Assembly (NCBI RefSeq): GCF_050268245.1 | Contig: NZ_JBNNGK010000010.1 | Span: 1-64,000 of the forward strand | Origin: JBNNGK01 sp050268245 | Lineage (GTDB): Bacteria > Pseudomonadota > Gammaproteobacteria > Enterobacterales > Enterobacteriaceae | DNA length: 64,000 nt | Reading direction: 5' to 3' | Shown here: positions 35,617 through 43,619 of the stretch, in pieces | How positions within the stretch are numbered: the stretch's first letter is position 1 | Layout of the letters: each line of letters opens with the position of its first letter | Program-made: the position numbers and the translations under genes | Notes under the pieces: model-generated | Databases searched by the model: none | The model's input: only the letters and a program-made list of their open reading frames with translations | What the model was told of the DNA's origin: nothing

Positions 35617-35622
35617 GCTCAA

Positions 35623-36117
35623 CTACGGGGCTGCAAATGACATGCAGCGTTGCAGAAGCTGTGATGCATGCTCAAAATTTTCTTGCTGCTCCTGCATTTG
35701 ATAAGCCCATTTTATGCCATGGAAGAAATTATTTCTAAAGCGCAGCACTATGATAAGCATGACTGCCAGCTCATCTCCCGGTGACGACTCGTTTCCTGAC
35801 AGGATTGAGCGAACTAAATCTGGCTCATCTTTATCCCGTAGGTGCAGGTGTTCAAATCTATGGGTAGGTTCACCGTTTTGGAAGTAGCGGTTCCTAGCGT
35901 ACTCGAGGTGTGGGGCAAGCCAATTTTCATTGAGATGGCCTTGTGCCTCCCATTCTCGAGATTTAATTACTAGTTTCTTAGTTGATGCTGAAGTGCCCAA
36001 TACTTGAGCTTCGAATAGCGTCCACATGATTGTGAATGTATTCATCGCCTCAAACTCTTCTGGGCGTAGTTGGCTAAAGCCTGGAGCGAAGCGCTCTATG
36101 AGTTCGTTTGCACTCAC
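35623..36117 (-). CDS. cassette 2: HEPN-like protein with R-x4-H motif
   Basis: A 164-residue protein with no clear family match. The C-terminal region reads LRFRNNFFHGIKWAYQ, in which Arg128 and His133 form the R-x4-H motif of HEPN ribonucleases. The helix before it (DELAVMLIIVLRF) and the helix after it (FEHASQLLQRCM) fit a helical bundle. HEPN proteins are often RNases in toxin-antitoxin and phage-defence systems; that role is inference here. The GTG at 36117 has AAGGAGGC upstream; longer frames read through attC site 1. The gene sits alone between two attC sites, the typical single-gene cassette. Confidence 0.75.
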   Translation of the reverse strand: MSANELIERFAPGFSQLRPEEFEAMNTFTIMWTLFEAQVLGTSASTKKLVIKSREWEAQGHLNENWLAPHLEYARNRYFQNGEPTHRFEHLHLRDKDEPDLVRSILSGNESSPGDELAVMLIIVLRFRNNFFHGIKWAYQMQEQQENFEHASQLLQRCMSFAAP

Positions 36118-36131
36118 ACTGCCTCCTTGAC

Positions 36132-36221
36132 ATTTAATGGTTAAGCTAACGGGCGGCCAAAAGCGCAGATTTTGGACGTCCAGCGAACGGAGTGAGCAAC
36201 AGTTGAGCTCATTATTAGCCG
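36132..36221 (-). other. attC recombination site 1 (integron cassette)
   Basis: On the minus strand it runs from GGCTAATAATGAGCTCAACT to CGTTAGCTTAACCATTAAAT. The arms are complementary with one extra base, and a central stem TCCAAAATCTGCGCTTTTGG lies between. Sequence and layout match site 2. The outer core is ATTA/TAAT on both arms where GTTA/TAAC would be canonical, so the arms still pair but the conserved GTT is lost. The TAA stop of the RelE-like gene lies inside the site. Confidence 0.75.
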
Positions 36222-36466
36222 TTCTCGATGCTAAGTAGAACAATGTCTTTGCCTTTCTTCGTGAGAAAAGCACGGAGATTGCTACCTATGCGCATTACAT
36301 AAATTTCTTCGGTTGTGCCAGTTACTCGCCGAACTGACGGGTTGTTTTCGAGATTAGATACATTTAGAGATTCAAGTTTAGATACTAGCTGCTGTACCGA
36401 AACCTGCCTGCGTACTTCATTTTTCTGTAGTTTTTCTTGTGCTGGCTTAGAGAGGAGTACGCTCAT
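36215..36466 (-). CDS. cassette 1, gene B: RelE/ParE-like small protein
   Basis: An 83-residue protein. The second half (RRVTGTTEEIYVMRIGSNLR then AFLTKKGKDIVLLSIENG) shows the alternating beta-strand pattern of RelE/ParE/HigB toxins: an R-V-TG strand, then IYVMRIGSNLRAF and a final DIVLLSI strand. The first half is helical. Similarity is by pattern only. It overlaps the upstream membrane-protein gene by 4 nt (ATGA), so they are coupled. No HTH or ribbon-helix antitoxin is adjacent; if this is a toxin, the partner would have to be the membrane protein or be missing. Confidence 0.65.
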   Translation of the reverse strand: MSVLLSKPAQEKLQKNEVRRQVSVQQLVSKLESLNVSNLENNPSVRRVTGTTEEIYVMRIGSNLRAFLTKKGKDIVLLSIENG

Positions 36467-36843
36467 TTTACCCCCAAATTCTTTAGGAACGTTTTGGCAT
36501 CAACCAAAGATGCCTGTTCTGGATTTTTCTGTATAAGAGCAGCAAGCCCTTCAAGTTTTGCTTTCCGGATGAGGGCAATACAATGCTGGTCATCTGCATA
36601 TCTCATGACGTTTTCATCGTAATTTAGAAATCTGACATGGGTGAAAATCCAGACCCCGGAAAATAGTGCTAACAACCAGAAAGAAGAGACTTTTGGCAGT
36701 AGCGACCAAGTTAATATGCCTTGCGGCATTATTTGACTTGCCATGATGCTTGATAAGACACCAATTACTACGGTCAGTATTAATGTCACCGATAACCGTA
36801 GTCGTGGTGATTTTGCTATGTATTCCACGTGGCCTCCATGCAT
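36463..36843 (-). CDS. cassette 1, gene A: two-TM protein with soluble tail
   Basis: A 126-residue protein, unrecognised. TM segments lie at about 17-38 (LSVTLILTVVIGVLSSIMA) and 52-70 (SSFWLLALFSGVWIFTHVRF). A cytoplasmic helical tail of about 55 residues follows (HCIALIRKAKLEGLAALIQK). The ATG at 36843 has CAGGAG 3 nt upstream; a GTG at 36828 preceded by GGAGG is an equally good start. The cassette edge, GTTATAC at 36859-36853 on the minus strand, lies immediately before the ribosome site, as in integron cassettes. It is coupled to the RelE-like gene. Confidence 0.7.
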   Translation of the reverse strand: MHGGHVEYIAKSPRLRLSVTLILTVVIGVLSSIMASQIMPQGILTWSLLPKVSSFWLLALFSGVWIFTHVRFLNYDENVMRYADDQHCIALIRKAKLEGLAALIQKNPEQASLVDAKTFLKNLGVK

Positions 36844-37258
36844 AGCTCCTGCGTATAACGGCTTATTAGTACGAATGCGCGTTTATCATGTTTGATTAGT
36901 GAAAATGTTCATTGTTAACTAATTGTATTTCAATAGAATTATCGGATTTTCTTCAAATGCACCACCTAGACAAGCGCACATGTACCTTTTCCGAACCTAT
37001 TATCTACTTAATAAAAAGTATAAGTAATTAATTTTAGGCTATTTATTTAAACATAAATGAGAAAACGCGCACGAATGCAGGATAAGAATTGTTCAAAACC
37101 CTTATAATTTGAATACGACTGTATACTTATCCCGTTTTTTGATGGGTAGTAGTGAGTTACCTCACACGGGGTGTATCGATGAGTCAATAAAGGCCAGAGA
37201 ACGATGCTCTAGCCTTTCATTTTTCTACAGTAAGAACGTGTGTCGGTGGGTTTCTACA
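36844..37258. other. AT-rich spacer between the cassette array and gor
   Basis: This 415-bp stretch holds the gor terminator at 37189-37217 and the probable cassette edge near 36853-36859. No integrase gene, attI site or third full attC could be seen. A short inverted similarity exists between GCGCGTTTATCATG (36888) and the complement of CATAAATGAGAAAACGCGC (37050). Confidence 0.5.
37189..37217 (-). terminator. gor terminator
   Basis: On the minus strand AAAGGC-T-AGAG ... CTCT-G-GCCTTT (one mismatch) is followed by ATT. It lies 42 bp past the gor stop. Confidence 0.75.
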
Positions 37259-38611
37259 TTAACGCATGGTCACAAACTCTTCCGCTGCGGTTGGGTGGAT
37301 CGCGACGGTGTTGTCGAAATCTTGCTTGGTGGCGCCCATTTTCACTGCGACGGCAAAGCCTTGTAGCATTTCGTCCATACCAAAACCAATACCGTGGATG
37401 CCGACAATCTTCTCTTCTTCACCCACACAGACCAACTTCATACGGCATGGCTGGCGGTGCTGGGTGACGGCGCTGTACATGGCGGTGAAAGAAGATTTGT
37501 AGACCTTAACCTGCTCGGTGCCATATTTTTCTTGCGCTTGTGGTTCCGTCAGGCCAATAGTGCCGATGGGCGGATGGCTAAACACCACGGTTGGGATGTT
37601 GCTGTAATCCAAATGTTCATTGGGCTTATTGTTGAACAGGCGTTCAGACAGGCGACGGCCAGCCGCGACCGCGACCGGAGTGAGTTCCACCGCACCGGTA
37701 TTGTCACCTACTGCGTAAATGCCTTTCACATTGGTGTTCTGGAATTTATCCACCGTGATGTAGCCTTGATCGTTGGTATTCACACCGGTGACCGCCAGAT
37801 TCAGATTATCGGTCGCTGGTTCGCGGCCGATGGCCCAGACCAGACAGTCGACGGTGAAGGCTTGGCCGTTTTCCAACTGAAGCGTCAGGCTACCGTCCGC
37901 GTTTTTAACGATGGCTTTTGGCACCGATTCAGTGTGTAGGCTCGGCCCTTCGGTATTCATCACTTCCACCAGCGTCTCTACGATCAGCGGATCGAAGCTA
38001 CGCAGCGGGGCGTGCTTACGCACGAACAGGTGAGTTTCTGCGCCGAGTGCGTTGAGTACGCCGGCGATTTCTACCGCGATATAACCGGCACCCACCACGG
38101 CAACGCGTTTTGGCAGCGCGTCTAACTCGAAGAAACCATCGGAATCAATGCCGTATTCCGCCCCTGGAATCGCCGGGTGGTTTGGACGACCACCGGTAGC
38201 AATCAGAATATGGTCAGCGGTGATCGTCTCGCCATTCACTTCGACGGTATGGGCATCAACGAATCGTGCGAAGCCTTTGATCACATCAACTTTATTTTTC
38301 CCCAACACGTTGTCATAGGAATTATGGATGCGATCGATATAGGCGGTGCGGTTGGCGACCAGCTTCTGCCAATCAAAAGCGTTAACGGTGGTGTCGAAGC
38401 CGTAATCTGGCCCGTATTGATGGATAGCCTCGGCGATTTGCGCCGCGTGCCACATGACTTTCTTCGGTACACAACCCACATTGACGCAGGTGCCGCCCAG
38501 TTCTTTGGCTTCAATCAGCGCACATTTTTGGCCATACATGGCTGCCCGGTTGATCGATGCGATACCGCCGCTGCCGCCGCCAATTGCTAGATAATCGTAA
38601 TGTTTCGTCAT
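37259..38611 (-). CDS. gor: glutathione reductase
   Basis: A 450-residue FAD/NADPH disulfide reductase that keeps glutathione reduced in the cytoplasm. The FAD loop is YLAIGGGSGGIASINRAA. The redox cysteines are Cys42 and Cys47 (GGTCVNVGCVPKK). The NADPH loop VAVVGAGYIAVEIAG and the C-terminal catalytic His in IHPTAAEEFVTMR are intact. The ATG at 38611 gives exactly the E. coli length. It is followed upstream by rlmJ in the same orientation; in E. coli rlmJ and gor are also neighbours. Confidence 0.98.
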   Translation of the reverse strand: MTKHYDYLAIGGGSGGIASINRAAMYGQKCALIEAKELGGTCVNVGCVPKKVMWHAAQIAEAIHQYGPDYGFDTTVNAFDWQKLVANRTAYIDRIHNSYDNVLGKNKVDVIKGFARFVDAHTVEVNGETITADHILIATGGRPNHPAIPGAEYGIDSDGFFELDALPKRVAVVGAGYIAVEIAGVLNALGAETHLFVRKHAPLRSFDPLIVETLVEVMNTEGPSLHTESVPKAIVKNADGSLTLQLENGQAFTVDCLVWAIGREPATDNLNLAVTGVNTNDQGYITVDKFQNTNVKGIYAVGDNTGAVELTPVAVAAGRRLSERLFNNKPNEHLDYSNIPTVVFSHPPIGTIGLTEPQAQEKYGTEQVKVYKSSFTAMYSAVTQHRQPCRMKLVCVGEEEKIVGIHGIGFGMDEMLQGFAVAVKMGATKQDFDNTVAIHPTAAEEFVTMR

Positions 38612-38743
38612 CTGGGTTTTCCATGAGTTGTGTAATGTGAAGAGGGTAGAGTTTAACGCCTGATAAGGGTTTGTCGCAAAGATTGCGTCGATGGCTGCGA
38701 TAGTTGGCATTGTGGCGCGCCGTGGACGCGCCGCAATGTGGGG

Positions 38744-39586
38744 TTACTCTGGCACCACCCAATTCACCAGGTGATGGCCAATGCCCGATGGCACCAGCAC
38801 CTTGTGCAGCCACGGCAGCACGTTATTCATCTGCTGCTCTAATTTCCACGGTGGGTTAATCACGATCATGCCTGAAGCCGTCATGCCGCGTTGATCGCTG
38901 TCGGGTTTCACCGCCAGTTCGATCTGCAAAATGCGCCGGATGCCGGTGGCTTCCAGATCTTTCAACATGCGTTTGATTTGCTGGCGCAGCACCACCGGAT
39001 ACCACAGGGCATAAGTGCCGGTAGCAAAGCGCTTGTAGCCTTCCTGAATGCCTTTTATCACATCTTGATAATCGGTTTTCAACTCGTAAGGGGGATCCAT
39101 CAGAATCAACCCACGGCGTGATGCCGGGGGCAACTGTGATTTCAACTGCTGATAACCGTCGGCACGTTGTACCTTGGCACGTTCGTCCTTCTGGAACTCG
39201 CCGCGCAGCAACGGATAATCGCTGGGGTGCAGTTCGGTCAGATGAATTTTATCCTGTGGCCGCAACAACTGGCGGGCGATCAACGGTGAACCCGGGTAGT
39301 AACGCAGCGTGCCGCTACGGTTAAAATTGTGTACTACGCTCATGTAGGCTGCCATTTCTGACGGAATATCGTCACGCTGCCACAACAGGCCGATGCCCTC
39401 CAGGTATTCCCCGGTGCGCTCGGCGTGCTCCCCGCTCAACTGATAACGCCCCGCACCGGAGTGAGTATCCAGGTACAGCAGCGGTTTCTCTTTTTCTTTC
39501 AGGGATTCGATGATCAGGCTTTGAACGGTGTGCTTGAGCACGTCGGCATGGTTGCCAGCGTGAAAACTGTGGCGGTAACTTAACAT
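38744..39586 (-). CDS. rlmJ: 23S rRNA (adenine-2030-N6) methyltransferase
   Basis: A 280-residue SAM-dependent methyltransferase that makes m6A2030 in 23S rRNA. The N-terminus MLSYRHSFHAGNHADVLKH and the catalytic motif LILMDPPYELKTDY (a DPPY type) are characteristic. The length equals E. coli RlmJ. It is divergent from the ASCH-domain gene. Confidence 0.96.
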   Translation of the reverse strand: MLSYRHSFHAGNHADVLKHTVQSLIIESLKEKEKPLLYLDTHSGAGRYQLSGEHAERTGEYLEGIGLLWQRDDIPSEMAAYMSVVHNFNRSGTLRYYPGSPLIARQLLRPQDKIHLTELHPSDYPLLRGEFQKDERAKVQRADGYQQLKSQLPPASRRGLILMDPPYELKTDYQDVIKGIQEGYKRFATGTYALWYPVVLRQQIKRMLKDLEATGIRRILQIELAVKPDSDQRGMTASGMIVINPPWKLEQQMNNVLPWLHKVLVPSGIGHHLVNWVVPE

Positions 39587-39605
39587 GGCGTCTGGTCATT
39601 CCTTG

Positions 39606-39621
39606 TGCTCCGCGCGGAGCA
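39606..39621. repeat. 16-bp perfect palindrome
   Basis: TGCTCCGCGCGGAGCA is a perfect palindrome 20 bp upstream of the rlmJ start, within the divergent rlmJ/ASCH promoter region. It is suited to bind a dimeric regulator. No regulator is known to me for it. Confidence 0.5.
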
Positions 39622-39718
39622 GGCTTGATAAGGGCGTATAATCTGCCCACAGTATAAACTGTCTGGCCGGGAAAAACTGAATTGCGTGATCTCAGGTGAT
39701 GTAAAGGAGCGATAGAAC

Positions 39719-40120
39719 ATGCGTGACAACATATTGGATCGTTATCCCAACGCGGCACGTTGGGCATTCGGCGACAGCTCTGAACTGGCAGATGAATTGT
39801 TGCAATTGGTGCTGAGTGGGCAAAAAACGGCCACCTGCTGTTCTTATGTGAGTTATCAGCAAGAGAAGGTTCCCGCCGTCGGTGATTACAGTGTCATCCT
39901 GAATGGTCAAGATGAACCCACCTGCGTGATTAGAACGCTGTCGCTGCGATTGATACGTTATTGTGATGTCACCGCCGATCTGGCCGCCAAAGAGGGTGAA
40001 GGGGATAAAAGCCTGGCTTTTTGGCAGCAAGGGCATCGGGCGTTTTTTACGCGGGAAGGAACGTTTGCAAGTGATATGTGGCTGGTATTTGAAGAGTTTG
40101 AGCTCGTTGAAACGTGGTAA
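39719..40120 (+). CDS. ASCH-domain protein (YhfF-like)
   Basis: A 133-residue protein with the ASCH fold (LVLSGQKTATCCSYVSYQQE; ILNGQDEPTCVIRTLSLRLI; then DVTADLAAKEGEGDKSLAFW). It resembles E. coli YhfF. ASCH proteins bind RNA or nucleosides; some relatives (YqfB) hydrolyse N4-acetylcytidine, but this group is not characterised to my knowledge. AAGGAG lies about 10 nt upstream of the ATG. Confidence 0.8.
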   Translation: MRDNILDRYPNAARWAFGDSSELADELLQLVLSGQKTATCCSYVSYQQEKVPAVGDYSVILNGQDEPTCVIRTLSLRLIRYCDVTADLAAKEGEGDKSLAFWQQGHRAFFTREGTFASDMWLVFEEFELVETW

Positions 40121-40342
40121 ACGCTCAAGGGATAGTCAGGGACAATTTCAGTGTTCTCCGCGCTGGCAAAGACATCACGTTTACGCGTGGCCGGTTGTTT
40201 GCGCCGCCAGTACGCGCGTTACCGCACTCTCTGACAACGTTCGATCATTGATTTTCCTGCCGTTCGGCACCATGTTAACCATTACACCCGAATTTTAGGC
40301 CCGCCCTATGCGGTTGGCCCCAACGATAATTAGGACAGCCCT

Positions 40343-42385
40343 ATGACAAACCCGTTGTTGACACCGTTCTCCCTGCCGCCGTTTTCGGCGATCCGTCCAG
40401 ACGATATTGTGCCCGCGGTGAAATCCGCATTGGCCGACTGCCGCGCCGAAGTTGAACGTGTGGTGGCGCAGCCGGGGCCATTTACCTTGGATAATCTGGT
40501 GCAGCCGCTGGCGGAGTCTGACGATCGTCTGTCGCGCATTTGGTCACCGATCGGCCACCTCAATTCGGTAAAAAATAGCCCGGAACTGCGTGAAGCTTAC
40601 GAACAGGCGCTGCCGCTGCTGTCTGAATACGGCACTTGGCTGGGACAACATGAAGGGCTGTATCAAGCCTATCGCAGCCTGAAAGAAGGTGACGGTTTTG
40701 CTCAACTGAGCGTTCCACAGCGTAAGGCCGTGGACAACGCCCTGCGTGATTTCGAACTGTCGGGCATCGGCCTGTCGCCAGAAAAGCAAAAACGGTACGG
40801 TGAAATCGTCGCACGTCTGTCAGAACTGGGGTCGACTTACAGCAATAATGTGCTTGATGCCACGATGGGGTGGAGCAAGCTGGTAACGGATGTCAATGAA
40901 CTGAGCGGCCTGCCGGAAAGTGCCTTGGCGGCGGCACAGGCGATGGCGCAAGCCAAAGAACAACAAGGTTGGTTGCTGACGTTGGACATGCCGAGCTACC
41001 TGCCAGTAATGACCTACGCCGACAATCAGGCATTGCGCGAAGAAATGTATCGTGCGTTCACCACGCGTGCTTCTGACCAAGGGCCGAATGCGGGCAAATG
41101 GGATAACAGCGAGGTGATGGCGGAAACGCTCGCATTGCGTCACGAACTGGCGCAGTTGTTGGGCTTTGCCACCTATGCCGAAAAATCGCTGGCCACTAAA
41201 ATGGCAGAGCATCCGCAGCAGGTGATTGGTTTCCTCACCGATTTGGCGAAGCGCGCACGTCCGCAGGCGGAACAAGAGTTGGCGCAACTGCGTGCCTTTG
41301 CTAAACAGCATTACGGTGTTGATGAACTGGCCGCGTGGGACATCACCTATTACGGTGAAAAACAAAAACAGCATCTGTTCTCGATCAGCGATGAACAGTT
41401 GCGCCCTTATTTTCCGGAACAGCGGGTGGTGGAAGGGCTGTTTGAGGTGGTGAAACGCATTTATGGTATCACCGCGAAAGAGCGCAAAGATGTCGATACC
41501 TGGCATCCCGAGGTGCGCTTCTTTGATCTGTTTGATGCCAGCGGTGCGCTGCGCGGCAGCTTCTACTTGGATCTATACGCGCGTGAAAACAAACGCGGTG
41601 GAGCCTGGATGGATGACTGCGTTGGCAGCCTGCGTACTGCCAACGGTGAGTTGCAAAAACCCGTTGCGTATTTAACCTGTAACTTCAGCCGTCCTCTCGG
41701 TGACAAACCGGCATTGTTCACCCATAACGAAGTCACCACGCTATTCCATGAGTTTGGCCACGGTTTGCACCACATGCTGACGCAAATCGACACCGCTGGC
41801 GTCTCTGGTATCAACGGTGTGCCGTGGGATGCGGTCGAGTTGCCGAGCCAATTTATGGAAAACTGGTGCTGGGAGCCAGAAGCCCTGGCGTTCATTTCAG
41901 GCCACTATCAAACCGGTGAGCCTTTGCCGAAAGCCTTGCTCGATAAGCTGCTGGAAGCTAAAAACTATCAGGCGGCGCTGTTTATCTTGCGTCAGTTGGA
42001 GTTCGGCTTGTTCGATTTCCGTATGCATGCCGAATACAGCCCGGAAAAGGGAGCGCAGATCCTGCCTACGCTGGCGGAAGTGAAGAGCATGGTGGCCGTG
42101 GTGCCGTCACCAAGTTGGGGGCGCTTCCCACATGCGTTTAGCCATATCTTCGCGGGCGGCTATGCTGCGGGTTACTACAGCTACCTGTGGGCAGAAGTAT
42201 TGTCGGCAGATGCCTATTCGCGCTTTGAAGAAGAGGGTATTTTCAATGCCGAAACCGGCAAATCGTTCCTGGATAACATCCTGTCGCGCGGCGGATCGGA
42301 AGAACCGATGGAACTGTTTAAACGCTTCCGTGGCCGTGAGCCGCAGCTGGATGCTATGCTGCGCCATTACGGAATTAAAGGATAA
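40343..42385 (+). CDS. prlC: oligopeptidase A
   Basis: A 680-residue M3 zinc metallopeptidase of the cytoplasm. It degrades peptides, including cleaved signal peptides. The zinc site is the HEFGH motif (TTLFHEFGHGLHHML) near residue 470, with the second-shell Glu in the following ENWCWEPEAL region. The length equals E. coli OpdA. In E. coli prlC is under heat-shock control; the 222-bp upstream spacer would hold that promoter, but I could not assign it. It forms an operon with rsmJ, 8 nt downstream. Confidence 0.97.
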   Translation: MTNPLLTPFSLPPFSAIRPDDIVPAVKSALADCRAEVERVVAQPGPFTLDNLVQPLAESDDRLSRIWSPIGHLNSVKNSPELREAYEQALPLLSEYGTWLGQHEGLYQAYRSLKEGDGFAQLSVPQRKAVDNALRDFELSGIGLSPEKQKRYGEIVARLSELGSTYSNNVLDATMGWSKLVTDVNELSGLPESALAAAQAMAQAKEQQGWLLTLDMPSYLPVMTYADNQALREEMYRAFTTRASDQGPNAGKWDNSEVMAETLALRHELAQLLGFATYAEKSLATKMAEHPQQVIGFLTDLAKRARPQAEQELAQLRAFAKQHYGVDELAAWDITYYGEKQKQHLFSISDEQLRPYFPEQRVVEGLFEVVKRIYGITAKERKDVDTWHPEVRFFDLFDASGALRGSFYLDLYARENKRGGAWMDDCVGSLRTANGELQKPVAYLTCNFSRPLGDKPALFTHNEVTTLFHEFGHGLHHMLTQIDTAGVSGINGVPWDAVELPSQFMENWCWEPEALAFISGHYQTGEPLPKALLDKLLEAKNYQAALFILRQLEFGLFDFRMHAEYSPEKGAQILPTLAEVKSMVAVVPSPSWGRFPHAFSHIFAGGYAAGYYSYLWAEVLSADAYSRFEEEGIFNAETGKSFLDNILSRGGSEEPMELFKRFRGREPQLDAMLRHYGIKG

Positions 42386-42393
42386 CTCGACAC

Positions 42394-43152
42394 GTGAGCG
42401 TGTGTTTATTGTGTGAAGAAGGCGCCGATCCCGGCGCCTTATCTCTGTTGGCCGAACGCTGGCAACTGACGTCGGATGATGACGCGCTGATGGCCTTGGT
42501 ACTGACGCCGCAACGGTTGGAGTTGCGTAAGCGCGACGAACCGAAACTCGGGGCGATTTACGTCGATTTTGTCACCGGGCCGATGGCGCATCGTCGCCGT
42601 TTTGGCGGCGGCCGTGGTGAAGCGGTGGCGAAAGCGGTCGGTATCAAAGGCAGCTATTTGCCCGATGTTGTCGACGCCACGGCGGGGCTGGGGCGCGATG
42701 CGTTTGTTCTGGCGGCGCTGGGGTGCCACGTGCGGATGCTCGAACGTAATCCGGTCGTCGCCGCGCTACTCGATGACGGCCTACAGCGCGGTTATCAGGA
42801 TGCCGAAATTGGTGCATGGCTGCGTGAGCGGTTGACGCTGTTGCACGCGTCGAGCCTGACGGCGTTAGCGAACCTGGATCCTCGCCCGGAAGTGGTCTAT
42901 CTCGATCCGATGTATCCGCATAAGCAGAAAAGCGCGTTGGTAAAGAAAGAGATGCGGGTGTTCCAGTCGCTGGTGGGCAGTGATGACGACGCCGATGGCC
43001 TGCTAGAGCCTGCGCGCCGTTTAGCCACCAAGCGTATCGTGGTAAAACGGCCAGACTACGCGCCACCGTTGGCCGACGTGCCGGCACATGCGGCGAGTGT
43101 GACCAAGAATCACCGTTTCGATATTTATATGCCCTATCCCCGTCAACCTTGA
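42394..43152 (+). CDS. rsmJ: 16S rRNA (guanine-1516-N2) methyltransferase
   Basis: A 252-residue SAM-dependent methyltransferase making m2G1516 in 16S rRNA. SAM-binding VVDATAGLGRDAFVLAALG and catalytic VVYLDPMYPHKQKSAL are clear. It starts with GTG at 42394, 8 nt after prlC, as in E. coli. The last codons and the TGA stop lie inside an ERIC element, so the native C-terminus has probably been replaced by a few ERIC-encoded residues. Confidence 0.96.
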   Translation: MSVCLLCEEGADPGALSLLAERWQLTSDDDALMALVLTPQRLELRKRDEPKLGAIYVDFVTGPMAHRRRFGGGRGEAVAKAVGIKGSYLPDVVDATAGLGRDAFVLAALGCHVRMLERNPVVAALLDDGLQRGYQDAEIGAWLRERLTLLHASSLTALANLDPRPEVVYLDPMYPHKQKSALVKKEMRVFQSLVGSDDDADGLLEPARRLATKRIVVKRPDYAPPLADVPAHAASVTKNHRFDIYMPYPRQP

Positions 43153-43260
43153 CGCTGTGGCGGTGTTGGCTGCGTGTGCTCACCCCAGTCACGTAGTCAG
43201 CTACGCTCCTGGGGCTTCGCCCTGTTGCCGCCTAGCCACAACGCCAATTATTTAGGGGAT
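43141..43260 (-). repeat. ERIC element, tandem copy A
   Basis: Contains the ERIC core (TTGGCTGCGTGTGCTCACCC, CAGTCACGTAG, GCTCCTGGGG) and ends near AATTATTTAGGGGATA. Its left edge overlaps the rsmJ stop codon. Copy B follows at a 125-bp period. Confidence 0.88.
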
Positions 43261-43265
43261 ATTGC

Positions 43266-43354
43266 CGTCAACCTTAACGCTGCGGCGGTGTTGGCTGCGT
43301 GCGCTCACCCCAGTCACGTAGTTAGCTACGCTTCTGGGGCTTCGCCCTGTTGTC
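43266..43354 (-). repeat. ERIC element, tandem copy B (truncated)
   Basis: It repeats the first 88 or so bases of copy A with few differences (CGTCAACCTT-ACGCTG-GGCGGTGTTGGCTGCG ... GGGGCTTCGCCCTGTTG) and then breaks off. The arrangement is a head-to-tail pair. Confidence 0.85.
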
Positions 43355-43572
43355 TATCTCTTCGTCAGACTGGATGTCGATCCGCTGTCGGCGGCGTTGC
43401 TGGCGATATTCATTGAACTACCTCCCATTTTTCTGAATCCACCTGAAAACCCTCTGGCAAAAATGCAAACCGGATCGCATGATTCAGTCTCACCTCTCCG
43501 ACTTATAATCAGAAAAAATAATGAAAAAAATGCTTCTGCTGGCTGCAGACCACGTCGCAAACCGCCTCTTGC

Positions 43573-43598
43573 GTAGGGGCGTAGCATGCTGCGCCCGC
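43573..43598. repeat. REP-like GTAGGGGC palindrome, copy 1
   Basis: GTAGGGGCGTAGCATGCTGCGCCC resembles the palindrome at 56025-56050. It falls upstream of, or within, the questionable 5' extension of the CpdB-like ORF, which argues that translation starts after it. Confidence 0.6.
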
Positions 43599-43619
43599 CA
43601 ACTTCCCTGTTCGTTTCAC

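Noticed and set aside
36888..37080. A third attC site or attI next to the array
   Set aside because: There is a weak inverted similarity and a GTTATAC edge, but no paired R/L arms or central stem could be drawn.
40820..41506. A 228-codon minus-strand frame inside prlC
   Set aside because: prlC is full length on the other strand with its HEFGH motif; no homology for the antisense frame.
43141..43354. Possible two-unit CRISPR or tandem gene fragment
   Set aside because: The units are about 120 bp and match ERIC elements in core and ends, so they are intergenic repeats, not spacers and repeats.
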